The position numbers and the translations under genes were made by a program. Shown in pieces: positions 17,205 to 26,817 of a DNA stretch of 64,000 nt. The notes beneath the pieces were generated by a model. The model saw only the letters and a program-made list of their open reading frames with translations, searched no databases and was not told the DNA's origin. Source of the DNA: JALZVT01 sp039029135 (lineage in GTDB: Bacteria; Pseudomonadota; Gammaproteobacteria; Pseudomonadales; Azotimanducaceae); assembly GCA_039029135.1 (NCBI GenBank), contig JBCCGT010000004.1, positions 1-64,000 of the forward strand. Direction: 5' to 3'. How positions within the stretch are numbered: position 1 is the first letter of the stretch; the number at the start of each line of letters is the position of its first letter.

Positions 17205-19580
17205 ATGGAAAAGTCAGCAAAGCAGGATAAGTCGAAAAAGAAGGCAGGCCTGGGACTGATGTGCGCCGCGGCGGTCATGCTGTTGTCTGCGTCTGCACTT
17301 CCGGCTGTAGCAAGCGAGGCGGGCATCGAGGAGATCTTGGTCACGGCCACCAAGCGCAGCGAATCGATGCAGTCAGTCCCGATCAGCGTATCGGCGCTGA
17401 CGGGACTCGATCTCGAGGAGCGCGGCTACACCGAGTTTTTCGACTACGCGATCTCCATTCCCAACCTGTCTTTCGGCGCCGCAACCGACGGGGTGCTGTC
17501 CGGCCGGGCGATCTCGCTACGGGGAATCGTCGGCGAGAACACGACCGGCTTTTACATCGACGACACGCCGATCACGGAGACCATCGATCCGCGCATTCTC
17601 GATCTGGAGCGCATAGAGGTGCTGCGGGGGCCGACGGGCACCCTGTACGGCGCGCGTTCCCTCGGCGGCACGATACGCCAGATTACGCGTAAGCCCAGCA
17701 CGGAGGGCATCGAGGGGCGCGTGCGGGCCTCGGTGTCCTCCACCGACGAATCGGGTTCGCCCAACTATCTGGTGTTTGGCACCACCAATCTGCCGCTCGG
17801 CGATCGCGCGGCGGTGATTCTGTCTGGCCTGTACGAGAAACAGTCGGGCGTATTCGACCGCTCCGTGGGCACGATCCCCGATCACCTCGGCGCGCCCGCG
17901 ACGCTCGCTTCCGAGCCCGATTTCGTCCGCAAGAACGTCGACGACGAGGAGGTCGTTGCCCTGCAGGCGTCGCTCGCGGTTCAGGTGACCGAACAATTCT
18001 CGATAGCGCCCAGGGTGATGTACCAGAAGACCGAGCTCGACGGCTTTCCGCTCGCGGACATCGACGCCGACAACTTTTTGCAGAATCGCGACTTCGACAC
18101 CCCCGAGGGCGGCGAGGACGAGTGGACGCTCGCGACCCTGAACATGACGCTGGACACGGACTTCGGCACCTTTACCTCGGCGACGTCTTACTTTGATCGT
18201 GAGACGTTCGAGTTCGAAGGTTCCGGCTCGTTCATCAACTTTCTCCAGGCGCTTCCCGGCGCCGCCGGCGGTTTCGGCTTGTTCGATGTCATCGGTGTTC
18301 AGCCGGTGCCTTCGCCCATCTTTCAGACGCTGCAGTTCGAGACTTTTGTCCAGGAGCTGCGCTTCACCTCCGAGCTGAACGGTCCGGTTAACTTCGTCGC
18401 GGGTCTGTTCTATCAGGACACCGACGACGTGGAAAATTTTCAGCCGCGCAACTTCGCGAGCGGACTGAACGACAACTTCGCCGAGCTGCAGACGACGCTG
18501 AATATTCCCGGTCCGCTGGAAGACATCTGGCCGTTCGGGGATCTGGTGTTTACGTCCGCGCGACCATCGAAGGTCGAGGAGTTCGGCCTGTTCGGCGAAG
18601 CGACGGTGCGACTCAGCGAGCGCTGGAGCGCGCTGGTCGGTCTGCGCTGGTTCGACACCGAGGTAACCTTCAGCGAGCAGCAGGCGGGCCTGGCGGCGGG
18701 TGTTCCCCTCGCCAACGACGCCAGCATCGACACGATTCCCGCGACGCTGGGAGAGCAAAGCGAGGACGGCGTGATATTCAAGGCCGGGGTCGAGTTTCAG
18801 GCCACGGACGATCTGTTTGTCTACGCGAGCTTTGCCGAGGGGTTCCGCCTCGGTGGCGCGAACGGACTGATTCCGAACACGCTCGGTTGTCCGGATGATC
18901 TGGCCGATCTGGGCCTCGGTTCTGTCGATACCGGCAGTTTCGGCTCTGACGATCTGACGAGCTACGAACTCGGCGTGAAGGCCGACCTTTCGCGCCGGGC
19001 GCGCCTCAATGCCACGCTGTTCTTCATCGATTTCGACAACATTCAGCAGCCCGTGCAGCTCGAGTGTGGATTTCAGTTCGTCGGCAACTTTGGCGCCGCG
19101 GAGAGCAAGGGCGTTGAACTCGAGTTTGTCGCGCAGCCGACCGATCAACTCTCGCTCGTGCTGAACGTCGGTTACACCGACGCCGAGTTTACGGAGACCG
19201 TGTTGGAAGGGCGCCTGAACAGCAAGGGTGACCCGCTGCAGTTCGTCCCCGAGTGGACCGCCTCGCTCGCGGTGGCGTACACCTGGCCGCAGGCGTTCAA
19301 CGGCTATGACTTCTTCGTCAATGGCGATCTGAACTACGTCGATGACAGTCTGAGTCTTGTGAATTCGATTCCTAGACCACGCAGCAGCTACGAGCAGCTC
19401 GGCCTGCGCGTCGGGCTGCGCAACGAGCGCTACGGCCTGACGCTGTTTGCGCGTAACCTGACCAACGAGATCGCGAACCTCGCAGACAATCGCTCGCTGG
19501 CTGCAGAAACGCCTGGGCGGCCGCGGTTCGTGGTCAGTCGGCCTCGTACGATCGGGCTGGAGCTGTCGGCGGAGTTCTAA
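17205..19580 (+). CDS. TonB-dependent outer-membrane receptor
   Basis: A 791-residue outer-membrane receptor. A lysine-rich start is followed by a signal peptide (MCAAAVMLLSASALPAVASE). Then come the TonB-box region EEILVTATKR, the plug domain (IPNLSF, SLRGI, IEVLRGPTGTLYGARSLGGT), and a 22-strand barrel with a typical TonB C-terminus (TIGLELSAEF) ending in phenylalanine. Such receptors import siderophores, cobalamin, sugars or aromatic-type compounds using the TonB-ExbBD motor. The plug and the VTATKR start resemble the broad marine TonB class that is often substrate-inducible. The next gene, an alpha/beta hydrolase, starts 3 bases after the stop, so the ligand may be an ester or lactone hydrolysed after uptake (inference). 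Confidence 0.95.
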   Translation: MEKSAKQDKSKKKAGLGLMCAAAVMLLSASALPAVASEAGIEEILVTATKRSESMQSVPISVSALTGLDLEERGYTEFFDYAISIPNLSFGAATDGVLSGRAISLRGIVGENTTGFYIDDTPITETIDPRILDLERIEVLRGPTGTLYGARSLGGTIRQITRKPSTEGIEGRVRASVSSTDESGSPNYLVFGTTNLPLGDRAAVILSGLYEKQSGVFDRSVGTIPDHLGAPATLASEPDFVRKNVDDEEVVALQASLAVQVTEQFSIAPRVMYQKTELDGFPLADIDADNFLQNRDFDTPEGGEDEWTLATLNMTLDTDFGTFTSATSYFDRETFEFEGSGSFINFLQALPGAAGGFGLFDVIGVQPVPSPIFQTLQFETFVQELRFTSELNGPVNFVAGLFYQDTDDVENFQPRNFASGLNDNFAELQTTLNIPGPLEDIWPFGDLVFTSARPSKVEEFGLFGEATVRLSERWSALVGLRWFDTEVTFSEQQAGLAAGVPLANDASIDTIPATLGEQSEDGVIFKAGVEFQATDDLFVYASFAEGFRLGGANGLIPNTLGCPDDLADLGLGSVDTGSFGSDDLTSYELGVKADLSRRARLNATLFFIDFDNIQQPVQLECGFQFVGNFGAAESKGVELEFVAQPTDQLSLVLNVGYTDAEFTETVLEGRLNSKGDPLQFVPEWTASLAVAYTWPQAFNGYDFFVNGDLNYVDDSLSLVNSIPRPRSSYEQLGLRVGLRNERYGLTLFARNLTNEIANLADNRSLAAETPGRPRFVVSRPRTIGLELSAEF

Positions 19581-19582
19581 TC

Positions 19583-20398
19583 GTGGCGGCATCTGCCAGC
19601 GAACGGCTGATCTCTATCGACGGCGGCACCGAGCTCTATGTTCGCTGCAGCGGCGACGAGACAGGGTCGCCGATCGTTCTCATCCCCGGCTGGTGCTACA
19701 CCGGCCGCGTGTTTGATGCGCTGCTGGCGCGTCTGCCGGCGTCTTATCGCACGGTGACGATCGATCCGCGTTCACACGGCCGCAGCCCGGTTGCGGACGC
19801 GGGAAACGACTACGTGCAGCATGGGCGGGATCTCGCCGCGGTGCTGGAGTCGCTGGATCTGCGCGGCGTGACGCTCGTAGGGTGGTCCCTCGGTGCGTAC
19901 GACGCGCTCAGCTACATCGAGCAGTTCGGCGCGGCGCGCGTGAAGGCTCTGGTCGTCGCGGACGAATCGCCCTATATCGTTGCCCGCGAGCCGGACGACT
20001 GGGCGGAAGGCGGGGCTGATGACGTGGAGGGACTCATCGCCGCCGTCGAGCAAGACTTCCACGGTTTTTTTGCGGACTACATGCGCTCGGGATTCGTCGT
20101 GGCGCCCGCGGATGAACTGGTCGCCCAGTTTGTCGCAGCCATCGGTCCGATGTCGGCCGATATCGCCGCCGGACTGCTGCGGGCGGCCTGTGCGCACGAC
20201 TTCACCGCTCTGCTGCGGCAGCTCGACGCCGAATTGGCGCTGCACTATGTGCTGCGTGAAGACTGGGCAGACAACGCCCGGCGCTGGATTCAGGCGAACA
20301 CGCCGCGCGCCGCCGTCGATGTTTTCGGCAACCACCTGATGCTCTACGAGTATCCGGATCGATTCGCGGAGAGCGTCCGCCGGCTCGCCGATAGCTAG
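19583..20398 (+). CDS. Alpha/beta hydrolase
   Basis: A 271-residue alpha/beta-hydrolase of the haloperoxidase/esterase-like branch. It has an oxyanion region VLIPGWCYTG, the nucleophile elbow GWSLGA with Ser102, a candidate acid in VVADESP, and the catalytic histidine in GNHLMLYEYP (about residue 251). No signal peptide is seen, so it acts in the cytosol. The start is GTG at 19583, directly after the TonB receptor stop, implying co-transcription. The substrate is unknown but is likely the ligand taken up by that receptor or a derivative of it. Confidence 0.87.
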   Translation: MAASASERLISIDGGTELYVRCSGDETGSPIVLIPGWCYTGRVFDALLARLPASYRTVTIDPRSHGRSPVADAGNDYVQHGRDLAAVLESLDLRGVTLVGWSLGAYDALSYIEQFGAARVKALVVADESPYIVAREPDDWAEGGADDVEGLIAAVEQDFHGFFADYMRSGFVVAPADELVAQFVAAIGPMSADIAAGLLRAACAHDFTALLRQLDAELALHYVLREDWADNARRWIQANTPRAAVDVFGNHLMLYEYPDRFAESVRRLADS

Positions 20399-20452
20399 GC
20401 CGAAATTCGATCGCGCGGGATGGCGGCTACCGAAGCGGCGGGTGCTGCGCGG

Positions 20453-21343
20453 CTAATTTCGACTTTGTATTTCCCGCATCGCGACCGAAAAGTCCTTACC
20501 TTCCTGACCCTTCTCTGCCAGCGCCTCGTAAAACTGTCTGGCCTGTTCGCCGAAAGCGGTATCCGCGCCGGCGGCGGTTGCCGCGTCACGGGCCAGGTTC
20601 AGGTCTTTCAGCATCATCGCAACCGTGAAGCCTGGCTCGTAGTCGCGATTCGCCGGCGAGGCGGGAACGGGACCCGGGGCTGGGCAATAGGAGGTCATGG
20701 ACCAGCACTGGCCCGACGCCTTCGACGAGATCTCGAAGAACTTGTCCGCGGGCAGGCCTAGCTGCTCGGCCAGGTTGAAGGCCTCTGAGGTCGCGATCAT
20801 AGAGATGCCCAGCAGCATGTTGTTCGCCACCTTCGCCACCTGACCGTTGCCGGGTGCGCCGGCGTGGAACACGTTGGCGCCCATGTTGGCGAGCAGCGGC
20901 TGGGCCTTGGCGAACGCATCGTCCGCGCCGCCGACCATGAAGGTCAGAGTGCCTGCATCGGCGGCTGCCGTGCCGCCGGATACAGGCGCATCGACCGCGG
21001 CGAATCCGGCGGCCTCCGCCTGCGCTACAAATTCTCGCGCGTCCGTCACCGCGATCGTGGAGCAGTCGATCAGGATTGCGCTGCTGGGGGCGTGCGCCGA
21101 CACGCCGTCCGCGTCGAAATACACGCTGAGCACGTGCGGGCCTGCGGGCAGCATCGTGATGACCGCATCGACGCCGTCGACGGCGGCCGCGATGGACGCG
21201 GCGGCGGTAGCGCCCGCGTCGACCGCCCGGCTCACGGCGGCTTCGCTGAGGTCGAAGGCACGAACGCTGTGTCCCGCGTTGCAGAGATTCGCCGCCATGC
21301 CGCCGCCCATATTGCCGAGGCCGATGAAAGCGATTGTTGCCAT
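20453..21343 (-). CDS. mmsB: 3-Hydroxyisobutyrate dehydrogenase
   Basis: A 296-residue beta-hydroxyacid dehydrogenase that oxidises 3-hydroxyisobutyrate to methylmalonate semialdehyde with NAD+. It shows the N-terminal dinucleotide loop GLGNMG (8-13), the substrate-binding DAPVSGGTAAADAGTL, and the catalytic lysine K171 in NGQVAKVANNMLLG. Length and motifs fit the valine pathway enzyme rather than tartronate-semialdehyde reductases, and its neighbours are the matching acyl-CoA dehydrogenase and MmsA. It is the last gene of that operon, with a strong GGGGAG upstream of the ATG. Confidence 0.92.
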   Translation of the reverse strand: MATIAFIGLGNMGGGMAANLCNAGHSVRAFDLSEAAVSRAVDAGATAAASIAAAVDGVDAVITMLPAGPHVLSVYFDADGVSAHAPSSAILIDCSTIAVTDAREFVAQAEAAGFAAVDAPVSGGTAAADAGTLTFMVGGADDAFAKAQPLLANMGANVFHAGAPGNGQVAKVANNMLLGISMIATSEAFNLAEQLGLPADKFFEISSKASGQCWSMTSYCPAPGPVPASPANRDYEPGFTVAMMLKDLNLARDAATAAGADTAFGEQARQFYEALAEKGQEGKDFSVAMREIQSRN

Positions 21344-21461
21344 GGCGAATCTCCCCTCTGTGCCGCCCTTAGGAAGGACCGATCATAGCCGGCTGCCGGC
21401 GGCGCCGGGCGATTTTGTGCGGCGCGCGGCGAGGCCGTTCGGTCGCGCGGACCCGGTATGT

Positions 21462-22589
21462 CTAGCCCAGCAGCCCCCGGGCCACGATCACGCGCATGAT
21501 CTGATTCGTGCCTTCCAATATCTGATGCACGCGCAGATCCCGCACGATGCGTTCGATCTCATAGTCCGCCAGATAGCCGTAGCCGCCGTGCAGCTGCAGC
21601 GCGTCGTTGGCGATGTCGAAGCAGGCATCCGTGACGAACATCTTGGCCATCGCGCAGTGGCGGCTGGCCTGCAGGTCCTTTCTGTCCAGGCGGCTCGCCG
21701 CGTCGTACAGGAAGGCGCGCGACGCCTGCAGGCGGGTCTCCATATCGGCCAGCTTGAACTGGGTCGCCTGAAAGTCGGCGATGGCCTGGCCGAACTGGTG
21801 GCGCTCCTGGACGTAGCTGAGCGCGCGGTCGCACGCCTCCTGCGCGCCGCCGAGCGAACCCGCCGCGATGTTCAACCGACCGCCGTCGAGCCCCGCCATC
21901 GCGAACTTGAATCCCTGGCCTTCCTCGCCGACGCGATTGGCGAGCGGCACCCGGCAGTCATCGAAGTGCACCGATGCCGTTGGCTGGGCGCGCCATCCCA
22001 TCTTCTTTTCGAGCGCGCCGAACGACAGTCCGGGCGTGCCGTTTTCGACGATGAAGGTGCTGATGCCGCGCGCGCCGTTCGCGCTGGTCCGCGCCATGAC
22101 GAGGTACACGTCCGAGAAGCTGGCGCCCGAGATGAACGATTTGGTGCCGTTCAGTACATACGCGTCGCCGTCGCGCACGGCGGAGGTTTTCAGACTGGCG
22201 GCGTCCGAGCCGGCGCCGGGTTCCGTCAGGCAGTAGCTGGCGATCAGCTCGGCAGCCGCGAGTTTGGGCACCCACTTCTGGCGCATCTGGTCATCGCCGA
22301 AGGTGTCGACCATCCAGGTGGCCATGTTGTGAATCGACAGAAAGGTCGCGGTCGACACGCAGCCCTTCGCCAGTTGCTCGAAGATGAGCGCCGCCTCCTG
22401 GCGACCCAGCGCGGAGCCCTGCACGTCCTCGCGCGCGTAGATCGCGGCGAAGCCGAGCTCGCCCAGTTCCTGCAGCACATCGCGATCGAGGCAGCCGTCC
22501 TGTTCCCACTGTGCCGCATTCGGTCGCAGTCGGTCGGCTGCGAACGCCGATGCCATGTCGGCGATCATCACCTGTTCTTCGGTGAGCAT
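21462..22589 (-). CDS. Acyl-CoA dehydrogenase, probably isobutyryl-CoA dehydrogenase
   Basis: A 375-residue FAD acyl-CoA dehydrogenase. It contains the FAD/substrate segment YCLTEPGAGSDAASLKT, GTKSFISGA, the FGQ motif in RHQFGQAIADFQATQFKLAD, and the C-terminal LHGGYGYLADYEIERIVRD. The catalytic glutamate lies in ILEGTNQIMR. Given its place between mmsA and mmsB, the natural role is oxidation of isobutyryl-CoA to methacrylyl-CoA in valine catabolism. An enoyl-CoA hydratase and a hydroxyisobutyryl-CoA hydrolase needed for the middle steps are not in this window. Confidence 0.9.
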   Translation of the reverse strand: MLTEEQVMIADMASAFAADRLRPNAAQWEQDGCLDRDVLQELGELGFAAIYAREDVQGSALGRQEAALIFEQLAKGCVSTATFLSIHNMATWMVDTFGDDQMRQKWVPKLAAAELIASYCLTEPGAGSDAASLKTSAVRDGDAYVLNGTKSFISGASFSDVYLVMARTSANGARGISTFIVENGTPGLSFGALEKKMGWRAQPTASVHFDDCRVPLANRVGEEGQGFKFAMAGLDGGRLNIAAGSLGGAQEACDRALSYVQERHQFGQAIADFQATQFKLADMETRLQASRAFLYDAASRLDRKDLQASRHCAMAKMFVTDACFDIANDALQLHGGYGYLADYEIERIVRDLRVHQILEGTNQIMRVIVARGLLG

Positions 22590-22665
22590 GACGTACTCCC
22601 TCGTCGGTACTTGCTTAGGCTCGCCTTGTTCCTGTCACGGACGACCTGGTTGTGTCCGAACGCCG

Positions 22666-24159
22666 CTATTGCATGGTCGGGATGACGAACGACTGATCGC
22701 CCACATTGCCCTCCGGCCAGCGGCTGGTGACGGTTTTGATCTTGGTCCAGAAGCGCACGCCTTCCGGGCCGTGCTGATTGGTGTCGCCAAAGGCCGAGCG
22801 TTTCCAGCCGCCAAAGGTGTGATAGCTGACGGGCACCGGTATGGGCACGTTCACGCCCACCATGCCGACGTTGACGCTCTGCGCGAACGCTCGGGCGGCA
22901 CCGCCGTTCTGCGTGAAGATTGCGCAGCCGTTGCCGTACTGGTGATTGCTCGCGAGCGCGGCGGCCTCCTCAAGACTGTCCGCCCGGACGACCTGCAGGA
23001 CCGGCCCGAAGATTTCCTCCTGATAGGAGCGCATGCCTGCCGTCACGTTATCGAACAGCGACGGGCCGATGAAATAGCCGTTCTCATAGCCCTGCAGGGT
23101 GAAGCCGCGACCGTCGAGCTTCAGCTCGGCGCCCTCATCCACGCCCATCTGGATGTAGCTTTCGATCTTGTCGCGGTGCGCGGCGGAGACGACTGGGCCG
23201 TAGTGCGCACCGGCGTCCGTCGAGATGCCGACATTCAGCTTGCCCGCCTCGTCGAGCATGCGGCCGACGAATTCGTCGCCGGTGTCCTGACCCACAGTCA
23301 CGGCGACCGAGAGCGCCATGCAGCGTTCGCCCGCGGAACCGTAGGCGGCTCCGACGATGTCCTGCACGGTCTGCTCCATGTTGGCGTCGGGCAGGATGAT
23401 GCCGTGGTTCTTCGCACCGCCCATGCACTGCATGCGCTTACCGTTACCCGTACCGCGCGAATAGACGTACTGGGCGATGTCCGAGGAGCCGACGAAGCTG
23501 ACCGCCTTGATGTCCGGGTGATCGAGGATGGCGTCGACCGCCGCCTTGTCGCCGTGGACGCAGTTGAGCACGCCCTTGGGCGCGCCCGCCTCCAGGAACA
23601 GTTCGCACAGCCGCACCGGCACGGACGGGTCCTTTTCCGACGGCTTGAGCACGAACGTGTTGCCGCAGGCGATCGACACGCCAAACATCCACATCGGAAT
23701 CATGGCCGGAAAGTTGAAGGGCGTGATGCCCGCGCACACGCCCAGCGGCTGCCGCATCGAGTAGACGTCGATGCCCGGTCCCGCGCCCTCGGTGTATTCG
23801 CCCTTCTGCAGGTGGGGGATGCCGCAGGCGAACTCGATGACGTCGAGGCCGCGCTGCACGTCGCCCTGGGCGTCCGCGATTACCTTGCCGTGCTCCGAGG
23901 CGAGCAGCTCGGCCAGCTCGTCCATGTGTTCTTCGAGCAGGATCTTGAAATTGAACATCACCCGCGCGCGACGCTGCGGATTCATGGCCGACCAGGTAGG
24001 CAGCGCCGCCCGCGCGGCGGCCACGGCCTGGTCGACAGTAGACGCGTCGCCGAGGCTAACGCTGGCCTGCACGTCGCCGGTGTTGGGGTTGTAGATGTCC
24101 GCGCTGCGACTGCCGTCGGCTACGGCAGTGCCGTCGATAAAGTGACTGACCTGGCGCAT
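22666..24159 (-). CDS. mmsA: CoA-acylating methylmalonate-semialdehyde dehydrogenase
   Basis: A 497-residue aldehyde dehydrogenase-superfamily enzyme that converts methylmalonate semialdehyde, NAD+ and CoA to propionyl-CoA and CO2. Diagnostic segments are GDVQRGLDVIEFACGIPHLQ with its substrate arginine, ITPFNFPAMIPMWMF, the cofactor loop FVGSSDIAQYVY, and the catalytic cysteine C280 in SAGERCMALSVAV. Length is normal. It is the first gene of the valine operon mmsA / acyl-CoA dehydrogenase / mmsB, with AGGGGA before the ATG. An AT-rich patch near 24200 may hold its promoter. Confidence 0.95.
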   Translation of the reverse strand: MRQVSHFIDGTAVADGSRSADIYNPNTGDVQASVSLGDASTVDQAVAAARAALPTWSAMNPQRRARVMFNFKILLEEHMDELAELLASEHGKVIADAQGDVQRGLDVIEFACGIPHLQKGEYTEGAGPGIDVYSMRQPLGVCAGITPFNFPAMIPMWMFGVSIACGNTFVLKPSEKDPSVPVRLCELFLEAGAPKGVLNCVHGDKAAVDAILDHPDIKAVSFVGSSDIAQYVYSRGTGNGKRMQCMGGAKNHGIILPDANMEQTVQDIVGAAYGSAGERCMALSVAVTVGQDTGDEFVGRMLDEAGKLNVGISTDAGAHYGPVVSAAHRDKIESYIQMGVDEGAELKLDGRGFTLQGYENGYFIGPSLFDNVTAGMRSYQEEIFGPVLQVVRADSLEEAAALASNHQYGNGCAIFTQNGGAARAFAQSVNVGMVGVNVPIPVPVSYHTFGGWKRSAFGDTNQHGPEGVRFWTKIKTVTSRWPEGNVGDQSFVIPTMQ

Positions 24160-24384
24160 GCCCGTGTCCCCTTGTGCTCCCTAATAATGGAACGCATTCT
24201 AATATATCGGCTGCGGGTTTGCTTCCATCAGATCGCGCGGCAGGCTTAGTGTTTAGTGGGGTGCGGCTTCGCCGTGGCGGGTGTCTTCGACCGGATACCT
24301 CCGACCAGATATCTACAAGCAGAACAAAGGGGCAGCGATGAAGCGAACAGGGGAGCGGATGACGCGGACTGCGAGGCGGACCGC

Positions 24385-26814
24385 ATGAGCGGCCTGCTGG
24401 CACCCTACCGGGTCATCGATCTCACCGACCATCGGGGCCAGCTGGCCGGGATGGTGTTGGGCGATATGGGCGCCGATATCGTTAAGGTCGAGCCACCCGG
24501 CGGCTCCGTCGCCCGCTCGCTCGGTCCGCGGCTGGCACACGCGGACGCGACCGAGTCGAGCCTCGAATTCTTCGCCTTCAATCGCAACAAGCGCTCGATC
24601 TGCCTCGATCCCGACTCGCCCGCCGACCGCGCCGCGCTCGCACGCCTGCTGGGCGGCGCGGATATCGTGCTGGACTCCGGCCCCGACGGCGCGCTGGCGA
24701 CGTTCGGCATCGATCAAGCCGCCCTGGTCGAGCTGCAGCCGCGCGTCGTGCACGCCGTCTGCTCGCCGTTCGGGCTTGGTGGCCCGGCCCAGGACCGGCT
24801 GGCGACGGACCTCACCCTGGCGGCGCTGGGTGGCTCCGTCGCTCTGCAGGGATCGCCCGACCGCGCGCCCGTGCGGGTCACCGTACCGCAGGTCTGGCGC
24901 CACGCGGGGGCGGAGCTGGCGGCCGCCGCGCTCATCGCGCACGGCCGCATGCAGGTCACCGGCGAGGCGCAGTTCGTGGATCTGTCCGCCCAGTGTTCGG
25001 TGACCTGGACAACCATGAACGCGATGGACGCCTGGGCGGTGCAGGGCTTCGACTTCGAGCGGCAGGGCTCGGTGGTGCAGATGGGCACGACGGAGATCGA
25101 CCCCGTGTTCGCCTGCGCCGACGGCTATCTCATCGCCATGCCGGTCGGGGAGGTCGTCGAGCCGCTGCTCGGCCATCTGCTCGGCCTCGAGATCGTCGAT
25201 CCGCGCTGGCTGGAAGAGGATTGGACCACCTGGTCGATGCGCTCGCGCATGGACGAACCCATCTTGGTCTCCCGCGAAGAAGTGCGCGACGCGCTGGTGC
25301 AGTTCTTTCCGCACCATACGAAGGCCGAGCTGTTCGCCATGTGCCTGGAACTTGGGGTCACCCTCGCGCCCGTTAACACGGTCGCCGATCTGCTCGAGTT
25401 CGAGCAGCTCAAAAGCCGCGAGGCCTGGTGGCCGACGGAGCTGCCCGACGGCTCGCATGTGCGCGCCGCCGGTCACTTCGCCCAAACGCAGCCTGCGAAC
25501 CGGCTGGAGCGGCGCGCGCCGCGGCTGGACGAGCACGGCGAAGAGCTGCGCGCGGAGCCGCCGCGCGCCCCTGCGGACGTCGACATTCGCGACAACGGCA
25601 CCGACCGACCGTTTGCGGGCCTCAAGGTCCTCGACCTGACCTGGGTGATCGCCGGACCGGCCTCGGTACGCTATCTCTCCGATCACGGCGCGCACGTCAT
25701 CAAGGTCGAGTCGGCGCTGCGACCGGACGGGCTGCGACGCCTCGGACCCGTGCGCGGCGACATCGCGGAGTCCTGGAACGTCTCGCACTTCTACGGCGAG
25801 TTCAACGCGGGCAAGCAGAACATACGGCTGAATCTGAAAGACCCGCGCGCGATGGCCGTGCTGAAAAAGCTCATCGCTTGGGCCGACGTGCTGGTGGAGA
25901 ACTGGGCACCCGGCGCCACGGCGCGCGCCGGCATCGACTATGAGTCGAACAGAAAGCTGAACCCCGATCTGATCATGCTCAGCACCAGTCTCATGGGGCA
26001 GACCGGGCCCGCGGCTGGCGTGGCAGGTTACGGTTATCACGCCGGCGGCATGGCGGGCTACTACGAGGTCACCGGCTGGCCTGACGCGCCCCCGCACGGT
26101 CCCTGGATGGCGTACACGGACGTGATCGCGCCGCACTTCATCGCGGCACTGGTGACGGCCGCACTCGATCATCGGCGGCGGACCGGCGCCGGCCAGCACA
26201 TCGACGCCGCGCAGTTCGAGATGGCGCTGCACTTCCTCGCGCCCGAGATTCTCGACGTGCAGGCGAACGGCTACTGCGCGACGCGGCTGGGCAATCGGGC
26301 AACCGACGCCGCACCACAGGGACTGTATCCGTGCAGCGGCGACGATCAGTGGTGCGCGATTGCGGTCGAGACCGACGCGCAGTGGCGCGCGCTGGCCGAG
26401 GTGATCGAGGCGGACGACTGGGCGCGCGACGCGCGGCTCGCGACGTCCGCCGGACGGCTGGCGGATCACGATGCCATCGACGCCCGGCTCGCCGACTGGA
26501 CGCGCGAGCGCGATCGCTACGCGGTCATGGAGACGCTGCTGGCGGCTGGCGTGCCGGCGGGCGCCATGCAGCGCAGCTCCGACCTGGCGGCAGATCCGCA
26601 GTACGCGCATCGCGGTTTTCACAAAGTGCATGTGCACGCGGAGATGGGCGAGGTTCCCTACGCGGGCAATCAGTTCAACATCGCGGGCTACACGGCGGGG
26701 CCGTTCGGACCCGCGCCGCTGTTCGGCGAGCACAACGAGAGCGTACTGCGCGACGAACTCGGTCTGCCAGAAGATGAAATTCAGGCGCTGCTTGGCTCGG
26801 AGGCGATGGAGTAG
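24385..26814 (+). CDS. Double-domain CaiB/BaiF (family III) CoA transferase
   Basis: An 809-residue protein made of two family III CoA-transferase domains in tandem. Domain 1 (about 1-390) starts with YRVIDLTDHRGQLAGMVLGD and carries the candidate catalytic aspartate in AQFVDLSAQ. Domain 2 (about 400-800) restarts with LKVLDLTWVIAGPASVRYLSD and carries it in GQHIDAAQFEMAL. Both copies keep the aspartate that forms the acyl anhydride, so both may be active. The family moves CoA between carboxylates such as carnitine, bile acids or aromatic acids. ATG 24385 follows GAGGCGGA; a longer upstream frame lacks such a site. The racemase gene follows after 3 bases. Confidence 0.9.
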   Translation: MSGLLAPYRVIDLTDHRGQLAGMVLGDMGADIVKVEPPGGSVARSLGPRLAHADATESSLEFFAFNRNKRSICLDPDSPADRAALARLLGGADIVLDSGPDGALATFGIDQAALVELQPRVVHAVCSPFGLGGPAQDRLATDLTLAALGGSVALQGSPDRAPVRVTVPQVWRHAGAELAAAALIAHGRMQVTGEAQFVDLSAQCSVTWTTMNAMDAWAVQGFDFERQGSVVQMGTTEIDPVFACADGYLIAMPVGEVVEPLLGHLLGLEIVDPRWLEEDWTTWSMRSRMDEPILVSREEVRDALVQFFPHHTKAELFAMCLELGVTLAPVNTVADLLEFEQLKSREAWWPTELPDGSHVRAAGHFAQTQPANRLERRAPRLDEHGEELRAEPPRAPADVDIRDNGTDRPFAGLKVLDLTWVIAGPASVRYLSDHGAHVIKVESALRPDGLRRLGPVRGDIAESWNVSHFYGEFNAGKQNIRLNLKDPRAMAVLKKLIAWADVLVENWAPGATARAGIDYESNRKLNPDLIMLSTSLMGQTGPAAGVAGYGYHAGGMAGYYEVTGWPDAPPHGPWMAYTDVIAPHFIAALVTAALDHRRRTGAGQHIDAAQFEMALHFLAPEILDVQANGYCATRLGNRATDAAPQGLYPCSGDDQWCAIAVETDAQWRALAEVIEADDWARDARLATSAGRLADHDAIDARLADWTRERDRYAVMETLLAAGVPAGAMQRSSDLAADPQYAHRGFHKVHVHAEMGEVPYAGNQFNIAGYTAGPFGPAPLFGEHNESVLRDELGLPEDEIQALLGSEAME

Positions 26815-26817
26815 CCG

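Noticed and set aside
17517..19592. 691-codon minus-strand frame opposite the TonB receptor
   Set aside because: Antisense shadow in high-GC DNA; the receptor on the other strand is unambiguous.
24201..24206. Possible -10 box (TATATT, minus strand) for mmsA
   Set aside because: No matching -35 at the right spacing could be seen; kept only as a remark on AT-richness.
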